Of a DNA stretch of 47,272 bases, positions 33,636 through 40,750 are shown one piece after another. Source of the stretch: CAZDXV01 sp964648705 (GTDB lineage Bacteria > Patescibacteriota > Minisyncoccia > Minisyncoccales > GWA2-38-27); assembly GCA_964648705.1 (NCBI GenBank), contig CAZYOI010000001.1, positions 1-47,272 of the forward strand, given 5' to 3'. The position numbers and the translations under genes were made by a program. How positions within the stretch are numbered: the stretch's first letter is position 1; every line of letters starts with the position of its first letter. The notes beneath the pieces are model-generated. The model saw only the letters and a list, made by a program, of their open reading frames with translations, was not told the DNA's origin and searched no databases.

Positions 33636-36410
33636 ATGAAAGAAGACTTTATCAAAATCAGAGGAGCCAAGGTCCATAATTTAAAAAATGTCAATCTTAA
33701 TATTCCCAGGGACCGGCTCATAGTGATTACAGGATTATCCGGCTCCGGAAAATCGTCTTTGGCTTTTGACACTCTTTATGCTGAAGGGCAAAGAAGATAT
33801 GTTGAGAGCTTGTCTGCTTATGCCAGGCAGTTTCTGGGGGTGATGCAGAAGCCTAAGGTGGACAGAATAGAAGGCATCAGCCCGGCTATTTCTATAGACC
33901 AGAAGAAAGGAGCCCACAATCCCCGCTCTACGGTGGGGACCGTTACGGAGATTTATGATTATCTCCGCCTTTTGTATTCCCGGGCCGGAAAGCCCCATTG
34001 TCCTGTCTGCGGAAAGCCCATTTCCCGCCAGACAGTGGATCAGATTGTAAACCAGGTTTTAAAGCTTAAGAAAGGAAGAGAGATAACAATATTGGGACCT
34101 GTCATCAGAAGCCGAAAGGGAGAGCACAGGGGTACTTTGGAGGAGATAGAAAGAGGGGGTTTTGTAAGGGTTAGAATAGACGGGATAATCTATCGTTTGG
34201 AAGAGGCCTTAACTAAGGATCTGGACAGGAAAAAGAAACACACTATTGAGGTAGTGGTTGATAGGCTGGTAACAGGAGAGGATATGGAAAGATCCAGACT
34301 GGCAGATTCTCTGGAAATAGCTTTAAGAATGGGAAAGGGCATTGTCGTGGTAGCTGCCAAAAAAGAGGACTTGGTTTTTTCCGAGCATTTTGCCTGCGAG
34401 AAGTGCGGCGTATCTCTTCCCGCTTTAGAACCAAGACTTTTTTCTTTCAACAGTCCTTACGGAGCCTGTCCCGAGTGTATGGGGCTGGGAGAGAAGCTCG
34501 AAGTAGATCCCGAGCTGGTTATTCCCAATCCGAGATTGACTTTAGCGGAAGGAGCTGTAAGGCCGTGGATGAGAGCTTCTCATAAGATAGGAAGGCAGGG
34601 GTATTTCTGGTCCCAGCTTGCCGGCCTTTCAGAAAGATACGGCTTCTCTCTTCATGAACCGGTCAGCAATCTTTCCAAAAAGATAATTGATGTTATTCTT
34701 TACGGAGACAAGAGTTTTGAAGGGGTGGTCTCCAACCTTAAGAGAAGATATCACGAGACAGATTCTGACTGGACAAGGAAGGAAATAGAGCAGTATATGG
34801 TTGTCAAAGAGTGCCCTAAATGCCGGGGCAAAAGATTGAAGCCTGAAGTTCTGGCTGTAACCGTGGGAGGAAAGTCGATAGACGAGGTAGCAGAGCTTGA
34901 GATAGGCAAGGCAGAGAGGTTTTTTAAAGATTTGTCCAAGAAAAAAACCTACCAGACAAAGGTAATAGAGCCTGTAATTAAAGAAATTAGAAACAGGGTC
35001 CAGTTTTTAATTGATGTGGGTCTTGACTATCTGACCTTGAACAGGAAGGCAGCCACTTTGGCAGGAGGGGAAGAGCAGAGAATAAGGCTGGCTACCCAGA
35101 TAGGGTCCAAGCTTACAGGAATCTTGTATATTTTAGACGAACCCTCCATAGGCCTCCACTTCAGAGACCAGGACAGGCTGATAGGAACTTTAAAGAACCT
35201 GAGGGATCTGGGAAATACCGTAATCGTGGTAGAGCATGATTCTCAAACCATTCTTTCCTCTGACAGAGTTATTGACGTGGGGCCGGGAGCAGGAAAACAC
35301 GGGGGAAAGATTATCTTTGAAGGAACTCCCAAGCAGCTTTTAAAGTCCGATACTTTAACAGGAGAATATCTTTCGGGGAGAAAAGAAATAGAAGCTGAGA
35401 AAAAAGAAAGAAAGAGAAAGGACTATCTGGCAATAAAAGGGGCCAGAGAGCACAATTTAAAGAATATAGATGTGAGCATTCCCTTAGAGAACTTTGTCTG
35501 CGTTACCGGAGTTTCCGGCTCCGGCAAGAGCTCTCTGGTGGACGATATTCTGGCCAGAGCCCTTTTAAAGAGGTTTTACGGGTCAAAAGAAGAGCCCGGC
35601 GAATACAAGGAAATGAGGGGTTTGGAGAAGATAAACAAGGCGGTCTTAGTGGACCAGTCTCCTATTGGAAGAACCCCCAGATCTAATCCTGCCACCTATA
35701 CGGGAGCTTTCGCTTATATCAGAAAGCTTTTCGCCCAAACAAAGGAAGCAAAGATCAGGGGGTACAAGCTCGGCCGTTTCAGCTTTAACGTCAAAGGAGG
35801 AAGATGCGAGGCCTGCGAGGGACAGGGACAGATAAAAGTTGAGATGTATTTTCTGCCCGACGTCTATGTGGAATGCAAAGAGTGCAAGGGGAAAAGATAT
35901 AATAAAGAGGCCTTGGAGATAGAATACAAGGGAAAGAACATTTCGGAGGTTTTAGAGATGACGGTGGAGGAGGCCATGAAGTTTTTTAAAAATATTCCTC
36001 CTCTTTATCACAAGCTAAAAACCCTGAATGACGTGGGATTATCATATATAGAGCTGGGACAGCCCGCTCCTTCTCTATCGGGAGGAGAAGCCCAGAGGGT
36101 AAAGCTGGCGACAGAGCTTTCCAAGAAGGGGACGGGGAAGACGCTTTACATTTTAGACGAGCCCACCACAGGCCTTCATTTTGACGATATTAAAAAGCTT
36201 ATTAAGGTTTTAAAAAGACTGGTTGACAAAGGAAATACTGTTTTGGTCATAGAGCACAATCTGGATCTGATTAAGACAGCCGATTGGATAATAGACTTGG
36301 GTCCCGAAGGCGGAGAAAAGGGAGGAGAAGTTATAGCGGAAGGCAGGCCTGAAGACATTAAGAAAACTAAAAAGAGCTATACGGGAAGGTATTTGACTTT
36401 TTGGAAATAA
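33636..36410 (+). CDS. uvrA: Excinuclease ABC subunit UvrA
   Basis: With the start at 33636 the protein has 924 residues, ordinary for UvrA, the damage-sensing ATPase. Two ABC units are visible: Walker A GLSGSGKSSLAFDTLYAEGQ (from residue 33) with signature LAGGEEQRIRLA, and GVSGSGKSSLVDDIL with LSGGEAQRVKLATE. Zinc-binding cysteine sets occur at CEKCGVSLPALEPRLF..CPECMG and CEACEGQGQI..CKECKGKRY. The first signature has Ala in place of Ser (LAGGE), as seen in other UvrA N-terminal units. UvrB is not in the window. Confidence 0.97.
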   Translation: MKEDFIKIRGAKVHNLKNVNLNIPRDRLIVITGLSGSGKSSLAFDTLYAEGQRRYVESLSAYARQFLGVMQKPKVDRIEGISPAISIDQKKGAHNPRSTVGTVTEIYDYLRLLYSRAGKPHCPVCGKPISRQTVDQIVNQVLKLKKGREITILGPVIRSRKGEHRGTLEEIERGGFVRVRIDGIIYRLEEALTKDLDRKKKHTIEVVVDRLVTGEDMERSRLADSLEIALRMGKGIVVVAAKKEDLVFSEHFACEKCGVSLPALEPRLFSFNSPYGACPECMGLGEKLEVDPELVIPNPRLTLAEGAVRPWMRASHKIGRQGYFWSQLAGLSERYGFSLHEPVSNLSKKIIDVILYGDKSFEGVVSNLKRRYHETDSDWTRKEIEQYMVVKECPKCRGKRLKPEVLAVTVGGKSIDEVAELEIGKAERFFKDLSKKKTYQTKVIEPVIKEIRNRVQFLIDVGLDYLTLNRKAATLAGGEEQRIRLATQIGSKLTGILYILDEPSIGLHFRDQDRLIGTLKNLRDLGNTVIVVEHDSQTILSSDRVIDVGPGAGKHGGKIIFEGTPKQLLKSDTLTGEYLSGRKEIEAEKKERKRKDYLAIKGAREHNLKNIDVSIPLENFVCVTGVSGSGKSSLVDDILARALLKRFYGSKEEPGEYKEMRGLEKINKAVLVDQSPIGRTPRSNPATYTGAFAYIRKLFAQTKEAKIRGYKLGRFSFNVKGGRCEACEGQGQIKVEMYFLPDVYVECKECKGKRYNKEALEIEYKGKNISEVLEMTVEEAMKFFKNIPPLYHKLKTLNDVGLSYIELGQPAPSLSGGEAQRVKLATELSKKGTGKTLYILDEPTTGLHFDDIKKLIKVLKRLVDKGNTVLVIEHNLDLIKTADWIIDLGPEGGEKGGEVIAEGRPEDIKKTKKSYTGRYLTFWK

Positions 36411-36420
36411 GGTAGTAGTA

Positions 36421-36426
36421 TAGAAT
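36421..36426 (+). promoter_or_regulatory. Candidate -10 for the 71-aa gene
   Basis: TAGAAT at 36421-36426, 11 bp after uvrA. TTGACT at 36393-36398 is too far (22 nt) to be a good -35. The gene has a classical Shine-Dalgarno (GGAG 36447-36450). Confidence 0.35.
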
Positions 36427-36456
36427 ATTCTTTGACACCTTAAAAAGGAGAGAAAA

Positions 36457-36672
36457 ATGATAACTCTTCAATCGGTTCCTCATTATGAAGCGATAGGGAG
36501 AGAGGCTGTCGAGCTTTGGGATGACAGCGGATATATTGGTATTCTTTTTCCTTCCAAAGAAGGAATAAAGATTATAAGCGACAGGCTTGGCGGCAATCCT
36601 CTCTGCAGAGTTGTTCCTGGGAAGACCGACGGAGTTCCCTCTGTTTTAATTGATTTCAAAAAAACCGTGTGA
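36457..36672 (+). CDS. 71-aa soluble protein of unknown function
   Basis: The product starts MITLQSVPHYEAIGREAV and continues with ELWDDSGYIGILFPSKEGI and IISDRLGGNPLCRVVPG; it is small, soluble and predicted to be alpha/beta. I do not recognise the family. It is one of the few genes here with a classical Shine-Dalgarno (AAAAAGGAG, 6 nt before ATG), and has its own terminator. Confidence 0.6.
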   Translation: MITLQSVPHYEAIGREAVELWDDSGYIGILFPSKEGIKIISDRLGGNPLCRVVPGKTDGVPSVLIDFKKTV

Positions 36673-36690
36673 ATATTCGCATGGTTTTTA
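36660..36690 (+). terminator. Intrinsic terminator after the 71-aa gene
   Basis: AAACCGTG (36662-36669) pairs with CATGGTTT (36680-36687), one G-U, then T-tract to 36689. The stop codon (36670-36672) sits in the loop. Confidence 0.75.
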
Positions 36691-36695
36691 TTCTC

Positions 36696-36723
36696 TTGAC
36701 ATTTTTTAAATCTTTTCTAAAAT
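36696..36723 (+). promoter_or_regulatory. groESL promoter
   Basis: TTGACA 36696-36701, 16-nt spacer, TAAAAT 36718-36723; ATG of groES is 33 nt beyond. No CIRCE inverted repeat (TTAGCACTC-type) is present. Confidence 0.75.
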
Positions 36724-36756
36724 GGTAATTACTAAAAAACATTAAATCTATCTATT

Positions 36757-37050
36757 ATGAAAAAGATAAAACCCTTATCAGACAATATAGTTATAGAGCC
36801 CATAAAAGAAGAAGAGAAAACCAAAGGAGGCATTCTTCTTCCGGAGACAGCAGACAAGGATATGCCGGAGCAGGGCGTAGTTGTTGCTGTGGGGCCGGGC
36901 AAGAAGACCAATTCAGGCAAAACCCTTCCTATGGAGGTAAAGCCGGGGCAGAAGGTTTTGTTTACGAAGTACAGCCCTACTGAAATAAAGGTTGGAGATA
37001 AAGAATACTTAATCGCCAAAAAAGAAGATATTTTGGCTGTTATTGAATAA
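36757..37050 (+). CDS. groES: Co-chaperonin GroES
   Basis: The 97-aa protein forms the heptameric lid of GroEL. Marks: IKPLSDNIVIEPIKEEEKTKGGILLPETA (start of the core), the mobile loop within KTKGGILL, and VLFTKYSPTEIKVGDKEYLIAKKEDILAVIE at the end (both read in parts). It is encoded 2 bp before groEL. Confidence 0.96.
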   Translation: MKKIKPLSDNIVIEPIKEEEKTKGGILLPETADKDMPEQGVVVAVGPGKKTNSGKTLPMEVKPGQKVLFTKYSPTEIKVGDKEYLIAKKEDILAVIE

Positions 37051-37052
37051 TT

Positions 37053-38669
37053 ATGGCTAAGATAATAACTTACTCGGAAGAAGCAAGAAAAAAACTTAAA
37101 GAAGGCGTCAACAAGCTGGCTGACGCAGTTAAAGTTACTATAGGCCCCAAAGGTCGCAATGTTGTTTTAGACAAAGGTTATGGTTCTCCCGCTATTACCA
37201 ATGACGGAGTTTCCATTGCTAAAGAGATAGAAGTAGAGGACAAAACAGAAAACCAGGGGGTTGAGATAGTAAAAGAGGTGGCAGAAAAGACAAACGATAT
37301 AGCCGGAGACGGAACTACCACCGCCGTTATTCTTGCCCAGTCTTTAATAGCAGAGGGGCTGAAGAATGTAGCTGCCGGGGCAAATCCTCTTGCTTTAAAA
37401 AAAGGGATTGAAAAGGCGGTAAAGAAAGTGGTAGAGGGCCTGAAGGGCATATCAAAGAAGATTAATACCAGAGAGGAAATAGCCCAGGTGGCCACTATTT
37501 CGGCTGAAAGCGAAGAGATAGGCAATTTGATAGCCGAGGTTATGGAAGAGATAGGAAAGGACGGAGTAGTTACGGTTGAGGAGTCAAAAACTTTTGGCCT
37601 GGAAAAAGAGATTGTCAAAGGGCTTCAGTTTGACAACGGATACATCTCTCCCTATATGGTAACAGACACGGAAAGAATGGAAACTGTTATGGAAGACCCC
37701 TATATCCTGCTTACAGACAAGAAGATATCTTCTGCCAAAGAGCTTGTTCCTGTTTTGGAAAAGGCCTCTCAGGCAGGCAAAAAGAACCTTGTTGTTATAG
37801 CCGAAGATGTTGACGGCGAAGCTCTGGCTACTTTAGTGGTCAACAAGCTTAGGGGAGTTTTCAACGCTTTGGCTCTTAAAGCTCCGGGATTCGGAGACAG
37901 AAAAAAGGAAATGATGCAGGATATAGCTACAGTTACCGGAGCGGAAGTCATTTCAGAGGAGACAGGAATGAAGCTGGAAAACACAGAGCTGGATAAGCTC
38001 GGCTCTGCCAGAAAAGTTGTCTCCACCAAAGAGAACACCACTATTATAGAAGGGAAGGGAAACAAAGAAGATATTGATTCCAGGATAAACCGGATCAGAA
38101 AGCAGATCGAGTCCGCGGAGTCCGATTTTGACAAAGAGAAATTAGAGGAAAGATTAGCCAAGCTGACAGGCGGCGTGGCTGTTATCAAAGTAGGAGCTGC
38201 CACCGAGGTAGAGCAGAAGGCAAAACAGCATAAAACAGAAGACGCTCTTCATGCCACCAGAGCCGCTATAGAAGAAGGAGTTGTCCCCGGAGGAGGAACC
38301 GCTCTGTTGAGATTAAGCTCTCTTTTAGAGGACTCTCAGTTTGAAGAAGAGGAGAAGACAGCAGTAAAAATAGTTTCCCGGGCTTTAGAGGCCCCCATAA
38401 GGCAAATAGCCGAGAATGCCGGAGCAGACGGCGCTGTAGTGGCTCAGAAGGTAAAGGAGGGGAAAGGGAACTTTGGCTTCAACGCCAGCACTATGAAATA
38501 CGAAGATCTTCTCGAGGCCGGTATTGTAGATCCTGCCAAGGTAGTCAGGTCCGCTCTTCAGAATGCTTCTTCTGCAGCTTCAATGCTTTTGACTACAGAA
38601 AGCGTGGTTACAGAAAAGCCGGAAAAAAAGGGGAAGGAGGCGCCCCAACCCCCCCAGATGCCTTATTGA
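37053..38669 (+). CDS. groEL: Chaperonin GroEL
   Basis: The 538-aa chaperonin folds proteins in an ATP-driven double ring. The nucleotide site GDGTTTA (from residue 85), TIGPKGRNVVLDKGYG at the N terminus and the GVVPGGGTALLR motif are intact, and AGADGAVVAQKV follows. The C terminus is Pro/Gln/Met (APQPPQMPY) in place of the Gly-Gly-Met tail of E. coli GroEL. No second chaperonin is seen. Confidence 0.97.
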   Translation: MAKIITYSEEARKKLKEGVNKLADAVKVTIGPKGRNVVLDKGYGSPAITNDGVSIAKEIEVEDKTENQGVEIVKEVAEKTNDIAGDGTTTAVILAQSLIAEGLKNVAAGANPLALKKGIEKAVKKVVEGLKGISKKINTREEIAQVATISAESEEIGNLIAEVMEEIGKDGVVTVEESKTFGLEKEIVKGLQFDNGYISPYMVTDTERMETVMEDPYILLTDKKISSAKELVPVLEKASQAGKKNLVVIAEDVDGEALATLVVNKLRGVFNALALKAPGFGDRKKEMMQDIATVTGAEVISEETGMKLENTELDKLGSARKVVSTKENTTIIEGKGNKEDIDSRINRIRKQIESAESDFDKEKLEERLAKLTGGVAVIKVGAATEVEQKAKQHKTEDALHATRAAIEEGVVPGGGTALLRLSSLLEDSQFEEEEKTAVKIVSRALEAPIRQIAENAGADGAVVAQKVKEGKGNFGFNASTMKYEDLLEAGIVDPAKVVRSALQNASSAASMLLTTESVVTEKPEKKGKEAPQPPQMPY

Positions 38670-38672
38670 GGC

Positions 38673-38691
38673 TTGACAAGTTGTTTGTCAA
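38673..38691. promoter_or_regulatory. Inverted repeat over the -35 box: candidate operator
   Basis: TTGACAA (38673-38679), GTTGT, TTGTCAA (38685-38691) form a perfect 7-bp inverted repeat with a 5-nt centre. The left arm is the -35 hexamer of the leader promoter. It is not followed by T's, so it is not a groEL terminator. A dimeric repressor site is inferred. Confidence 0.5.
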
Positions 38692-38702
38692 AAGAGTACA
38701 AT
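38673..38702 (+). promoter_or_regulatory. Promoter of the greA leader
   Basis: TTGACA 38673-38678, 18-nt spacer, TACAAT 38697-38702. Transcription would start near 38709, giving a ~175-nt RNA up to the terminator before greA. Confidence 0.65.
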
Positions 38703-38722
38703 GAAGTATACTAAAAGGTGAT

Positions 38723-38821
38723 ATGTCGGATAAAACTTTTCTAAAAAGGTATACTATAGATTATTTATCTGCATGGACTCCCTTCTGTAGCGGATTTATT
38801 GTCCTAAAAATTAAAAGATGA
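38723..38821 (+). CDS. 32-aa leader peptide ORF upstream of greA
   Basis: ATG 38723 to TGA 38819-38821 encodes 32 residues (MSDKTFLKRYTIDYLSAW, then TPFCSGFIVLKIKR). AAGG lies 5 nt before the start. The stop codon overlaps the first bases of the 5' arm (38820-38825) of the antiterminator stem that follows, the spacing expected of a leader peptide in ribosome-mediated attenuation. No protein family recognised. Confidence 0.55.
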   Translation: MSDKTFLKRYTIDYLSAWTPFCSGFIVLKIKR

Positions 38822-38883
38822 GGGGATAGTGTTGTCAACTTTGTATCGCTTTTGAACACTACCCCTCCAAAAGAGGGGTTTTT
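38820..38883 (+). promoter_or_regulatory. Antiterminator/terminator switch before greA
   Basis: Structure A: GAGGGG (38820-38825) pairs with CCCCTC (38862-38867) and TAGTGTT (38827-38833) with AACACTA (38855-38861), one bulged A at 38826. Structure B: the same CCCCTC (38862-38867) pairs with GAGGGG (38873-38878), loop CAAAA, followed by five T's (38879-38883): an intrinsic terminator ending 6 nt before the greA ATG. A and B exclude each other. Confidence 0.75.
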
Positions 38884-38889
38884 AAGACC

Positions 38890-39366
38890 ATGATAGGAAA
38901 AAACTACTATCTAACTAAAGAGGGATTGAAGAAGGTAAAAAAGAGGCTTCAGTATCTGAAAGAGGTTAGAGCGGCCAAGACCAAGGGAGAAACTCCCCCT
39001 GTTTTGGAGTCAGAAGATCTTAATCCGGAATATCTTTCTCTGCAGGAGGATCTAGATTTGCTGGAAAGAAAGATAGAAGAGCTGGAAGGCGCAATAAAGA
39101 ACGCCAAACTAATCACATCTCCTCCCAGAAAAGAGAGAGACAGGGTTGGTCTCGGAGCTACTGTTTCTGTTGAGCTTGACGGAGAGGTTGACGAGTTCAA
39201 GATTGTGGGAACTATGGAAGCGGATCCCACAGAAAACAAGATATCCAATGAATCTCCCATTGGCAGAGCTTTAATAGGGAAGAAAAAGGGAGATGAAACG
39301 GTGGTAAAGACCCAGCTTGTCAATCACAAGTGCAAGATAAAAAAGATTAGATACAAGAGGATTTAA
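38890..39366 (+). CDS. greA: Transcript-cleavage factor GreA
   Basis: The 158-aa protein inserts a coiled coil into the RNA polymerase secondary channel to rescue backtracked complexes. N-terminal coiled coil: LTKEGLKKVKKRLQYLKEVR and YLSLQEDLDLLERKIEELEG; C-terminal FKBP-like domain: NKISNESPIGRALIGKKKGD. At the coil tip the usual DLKENAEY is SEDLNPEY, so the two catalytic acidic residues are not at the standard places. It is two or so residues shorter in that turn than E. coli GreA. It is preceded by the attenuator and followed 2 bp later by a metallopeptidase-like gene. Confidence 0.9.
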   Translation: MIGKNYYLTKEGLKKVKKRLQYLKEVRAAKTKGETPPVLESEDLNPEYLSLQEDLDLLERKIEELEGAIKNAKLITSPPRKERDRVGLGATVSVELDGEVDEFKIVGTMEADPTENKISNESPIGRALIGKKKGDETVVKTQLVNHKCKIKKIRYKRI

Positions 39367-39368
39367 AA

Positions 39369-40727
39369 ATGGAAGCTGTAAAAAAGTTTAATCTTGATGT
39401 CACAGAGCTTTCTTCAAAAGAGAAAAAGATATTAGAGAAGCTGGTAGAGGCGGCAGAGAAAATAGCCCCCCTTTATCTGAAACAGAAGAACAATGATAAT
39501 CTGGGGGCTGATTTTTATCCTGGAGAGGCCACTAAAGAAGAAATAAGGAAAGCGGCAGAAGAAAACCCTGATATTCTGGACCCCTATACTTTTGTGAGAA
39601 GAGATAATTCAGGAAAGCTTAAGGCCGTTTTTTTTCATGAAGAGTTTAAGAAAGAACTGGAAGAAGTAGCCTCTCTTTTGGAAGAGGCCTCGGAGATCTC
39701 AGAGGACAAGGGCTTTTCCAAGTATCTTAGAGCCAGAGCCGACTCTCTGTTAAAAGGAGACTACAAGAAAAGCGAGGCCGTCTGGCTTAAAACCAAACCT
39801 TACAAGATAAGCATCGTTATAGGGCCTATTGAAAGATATCTAGACAGGCTCTTTTTTAAAAAGTGCGCCTATCAGGCCTGGGTGGGAGTAATGGATGAGA
39901 AGAGAACCAAAGAGGCAGAAAGGTTCAAGCAGATGATCCTGAAGGGCCAGAGGAAAATTCTGCCCGGAGCCGCCAAGGTGGATATTGAGAAGCTGAGCAT
40001 CAGGATAGACAGAGCGGCCGTCTATTCCGGACAGAAAGCAGACTCTATGCCCACCGGGACCAATCTTCCAAACTGCGTCAGGATGATGAAAAAATACGGT
40101 TCCAAGATAACGGTCTTTACCAGCCCCTTGAATTTAAAGTTTGAAGAAGACCATTATCCAATATTTAAAAAGATATTTGAGAAGAATTTCCAGAAGTCGT
40201 ATTCAAAAGAAGAGCTTTACGAGGGCTCTTTGAGGTGCATTCTTTTGCATGAAATATCCCACAGCTTGATCAGATACAAGGATGCGGAAAAAAGATTAAA
40301 GGAGCTCTTTCCTGTCTTTGACGAGCTCTTCGCCTATGTTCTGGGAATCAAGGCCTCTGCCACCCTTCTCTTAAAGGGAGCTTTAAGCCATAAGGAGCTA
40401 GAGTCCATTTTAGTTATGCACATTGCCCGGAACTTTACCTGGTGGCTTGATTCTCTGAAAAATCCCAATGTTTCAGCTTACGCCAAAGGAGCTGCCATAG
40501 CCCAGAACTTCTATTTAAGAGAGGGAGGGATAAAGGAAGAAAAGGGCATTTCTTTTCCTGATTTTGCCAAGCTTTTGATCTGCATCCAGGAGCTTTGCTC
40601 CGAGCTTGACTACTATATGGCTCTGGGAAGCTATAAAGAGGCCGAGAAGTTTGTAAGGGATTACAGCTCATATCAGTTTTTCAAGGAGTTTTCTCTCCGT
40701 TTAAAGGACAATTATTCCCAGCTCTAA
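39369..40727 (+). CDS. M49/Nudix-3-type zinc metallopeptidase-like protein
   Basis: The 452-aa soluble protein has an active-site-like HEISH (residues 294-298) and a downstream FDELFAYVLGIKA with a candidate zinc ligand Glu319. The earlier motif PTGTNLPNCVRMMKKYGSK resembles the INLPN-type segment of dipeptidyl peptidase III relatives and plant Nudix-3 proteins, where HE..H is followed by an EE..AD segment. I therefore place it tentatively near peptidase family M49. There is no signal peptide. It lies in one unit with greA (2 bp spacing). Confidence 0.55.
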   Translation: MEAVKKFNLDVTELSSKEKKILEKLVEAAEKIAPLYLKQKNNDNLGADFYPGEATKEEIRKAAEENPDILDPYTFVRRDNSGKLKAVFFHEEFKKELEEVASLLEEASEISEDKGFSKYLRARADSLLKGDYKKSEAVWLKTKPYKISIVIGPIERYLDRLFFKKCAYQAWVGVMDEKRTKEAERFKQMILKGQRKILPGAAKVDIEKLSIRIDRAAVYSGQKADSMPTGTNLPNCVRMMKKYGSKITVFTSPLNLKFEEDHYPIFKKIFEKNFQKSYSKEELYEGSLRCILLHEISHSLIRYKDAEKRLKELFPVFDELFAYVLGIKASATLLLKGALSHKELESILVMHIARNFTWWLDSLKNPNVSAYAKGAAIAQNFYLREGGIKEEKGISFPDFAKLLICIQELCSELDYYMALGSYKEAEKFVRDYSSYQFFKEFSLRLKDNYSQL

Positions 40728-40750
40728 AAAAAGAGCGGCTTTAGCCGCTC
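40726..40750 (-). terminator. Terminator of the minus-strand metallopeptidase gene
   Basis: GAGCGGC (40733-40739) and GCCGCTC (40744-40750) form a 7-bp stem with a 4-nt loop. On the minus strand it is followed by seven T's (plus A-run 40726-40732). The stop codon of the minus gene lies in the hairpin. Confidence 0.85.

Noticed and set aside
36690..36757. CIRCE element upstream of groES
   Set aside because: No TTAGCACTC-N9-GAGTGCTAA-type repeat is present; only a normal promoter is seen.
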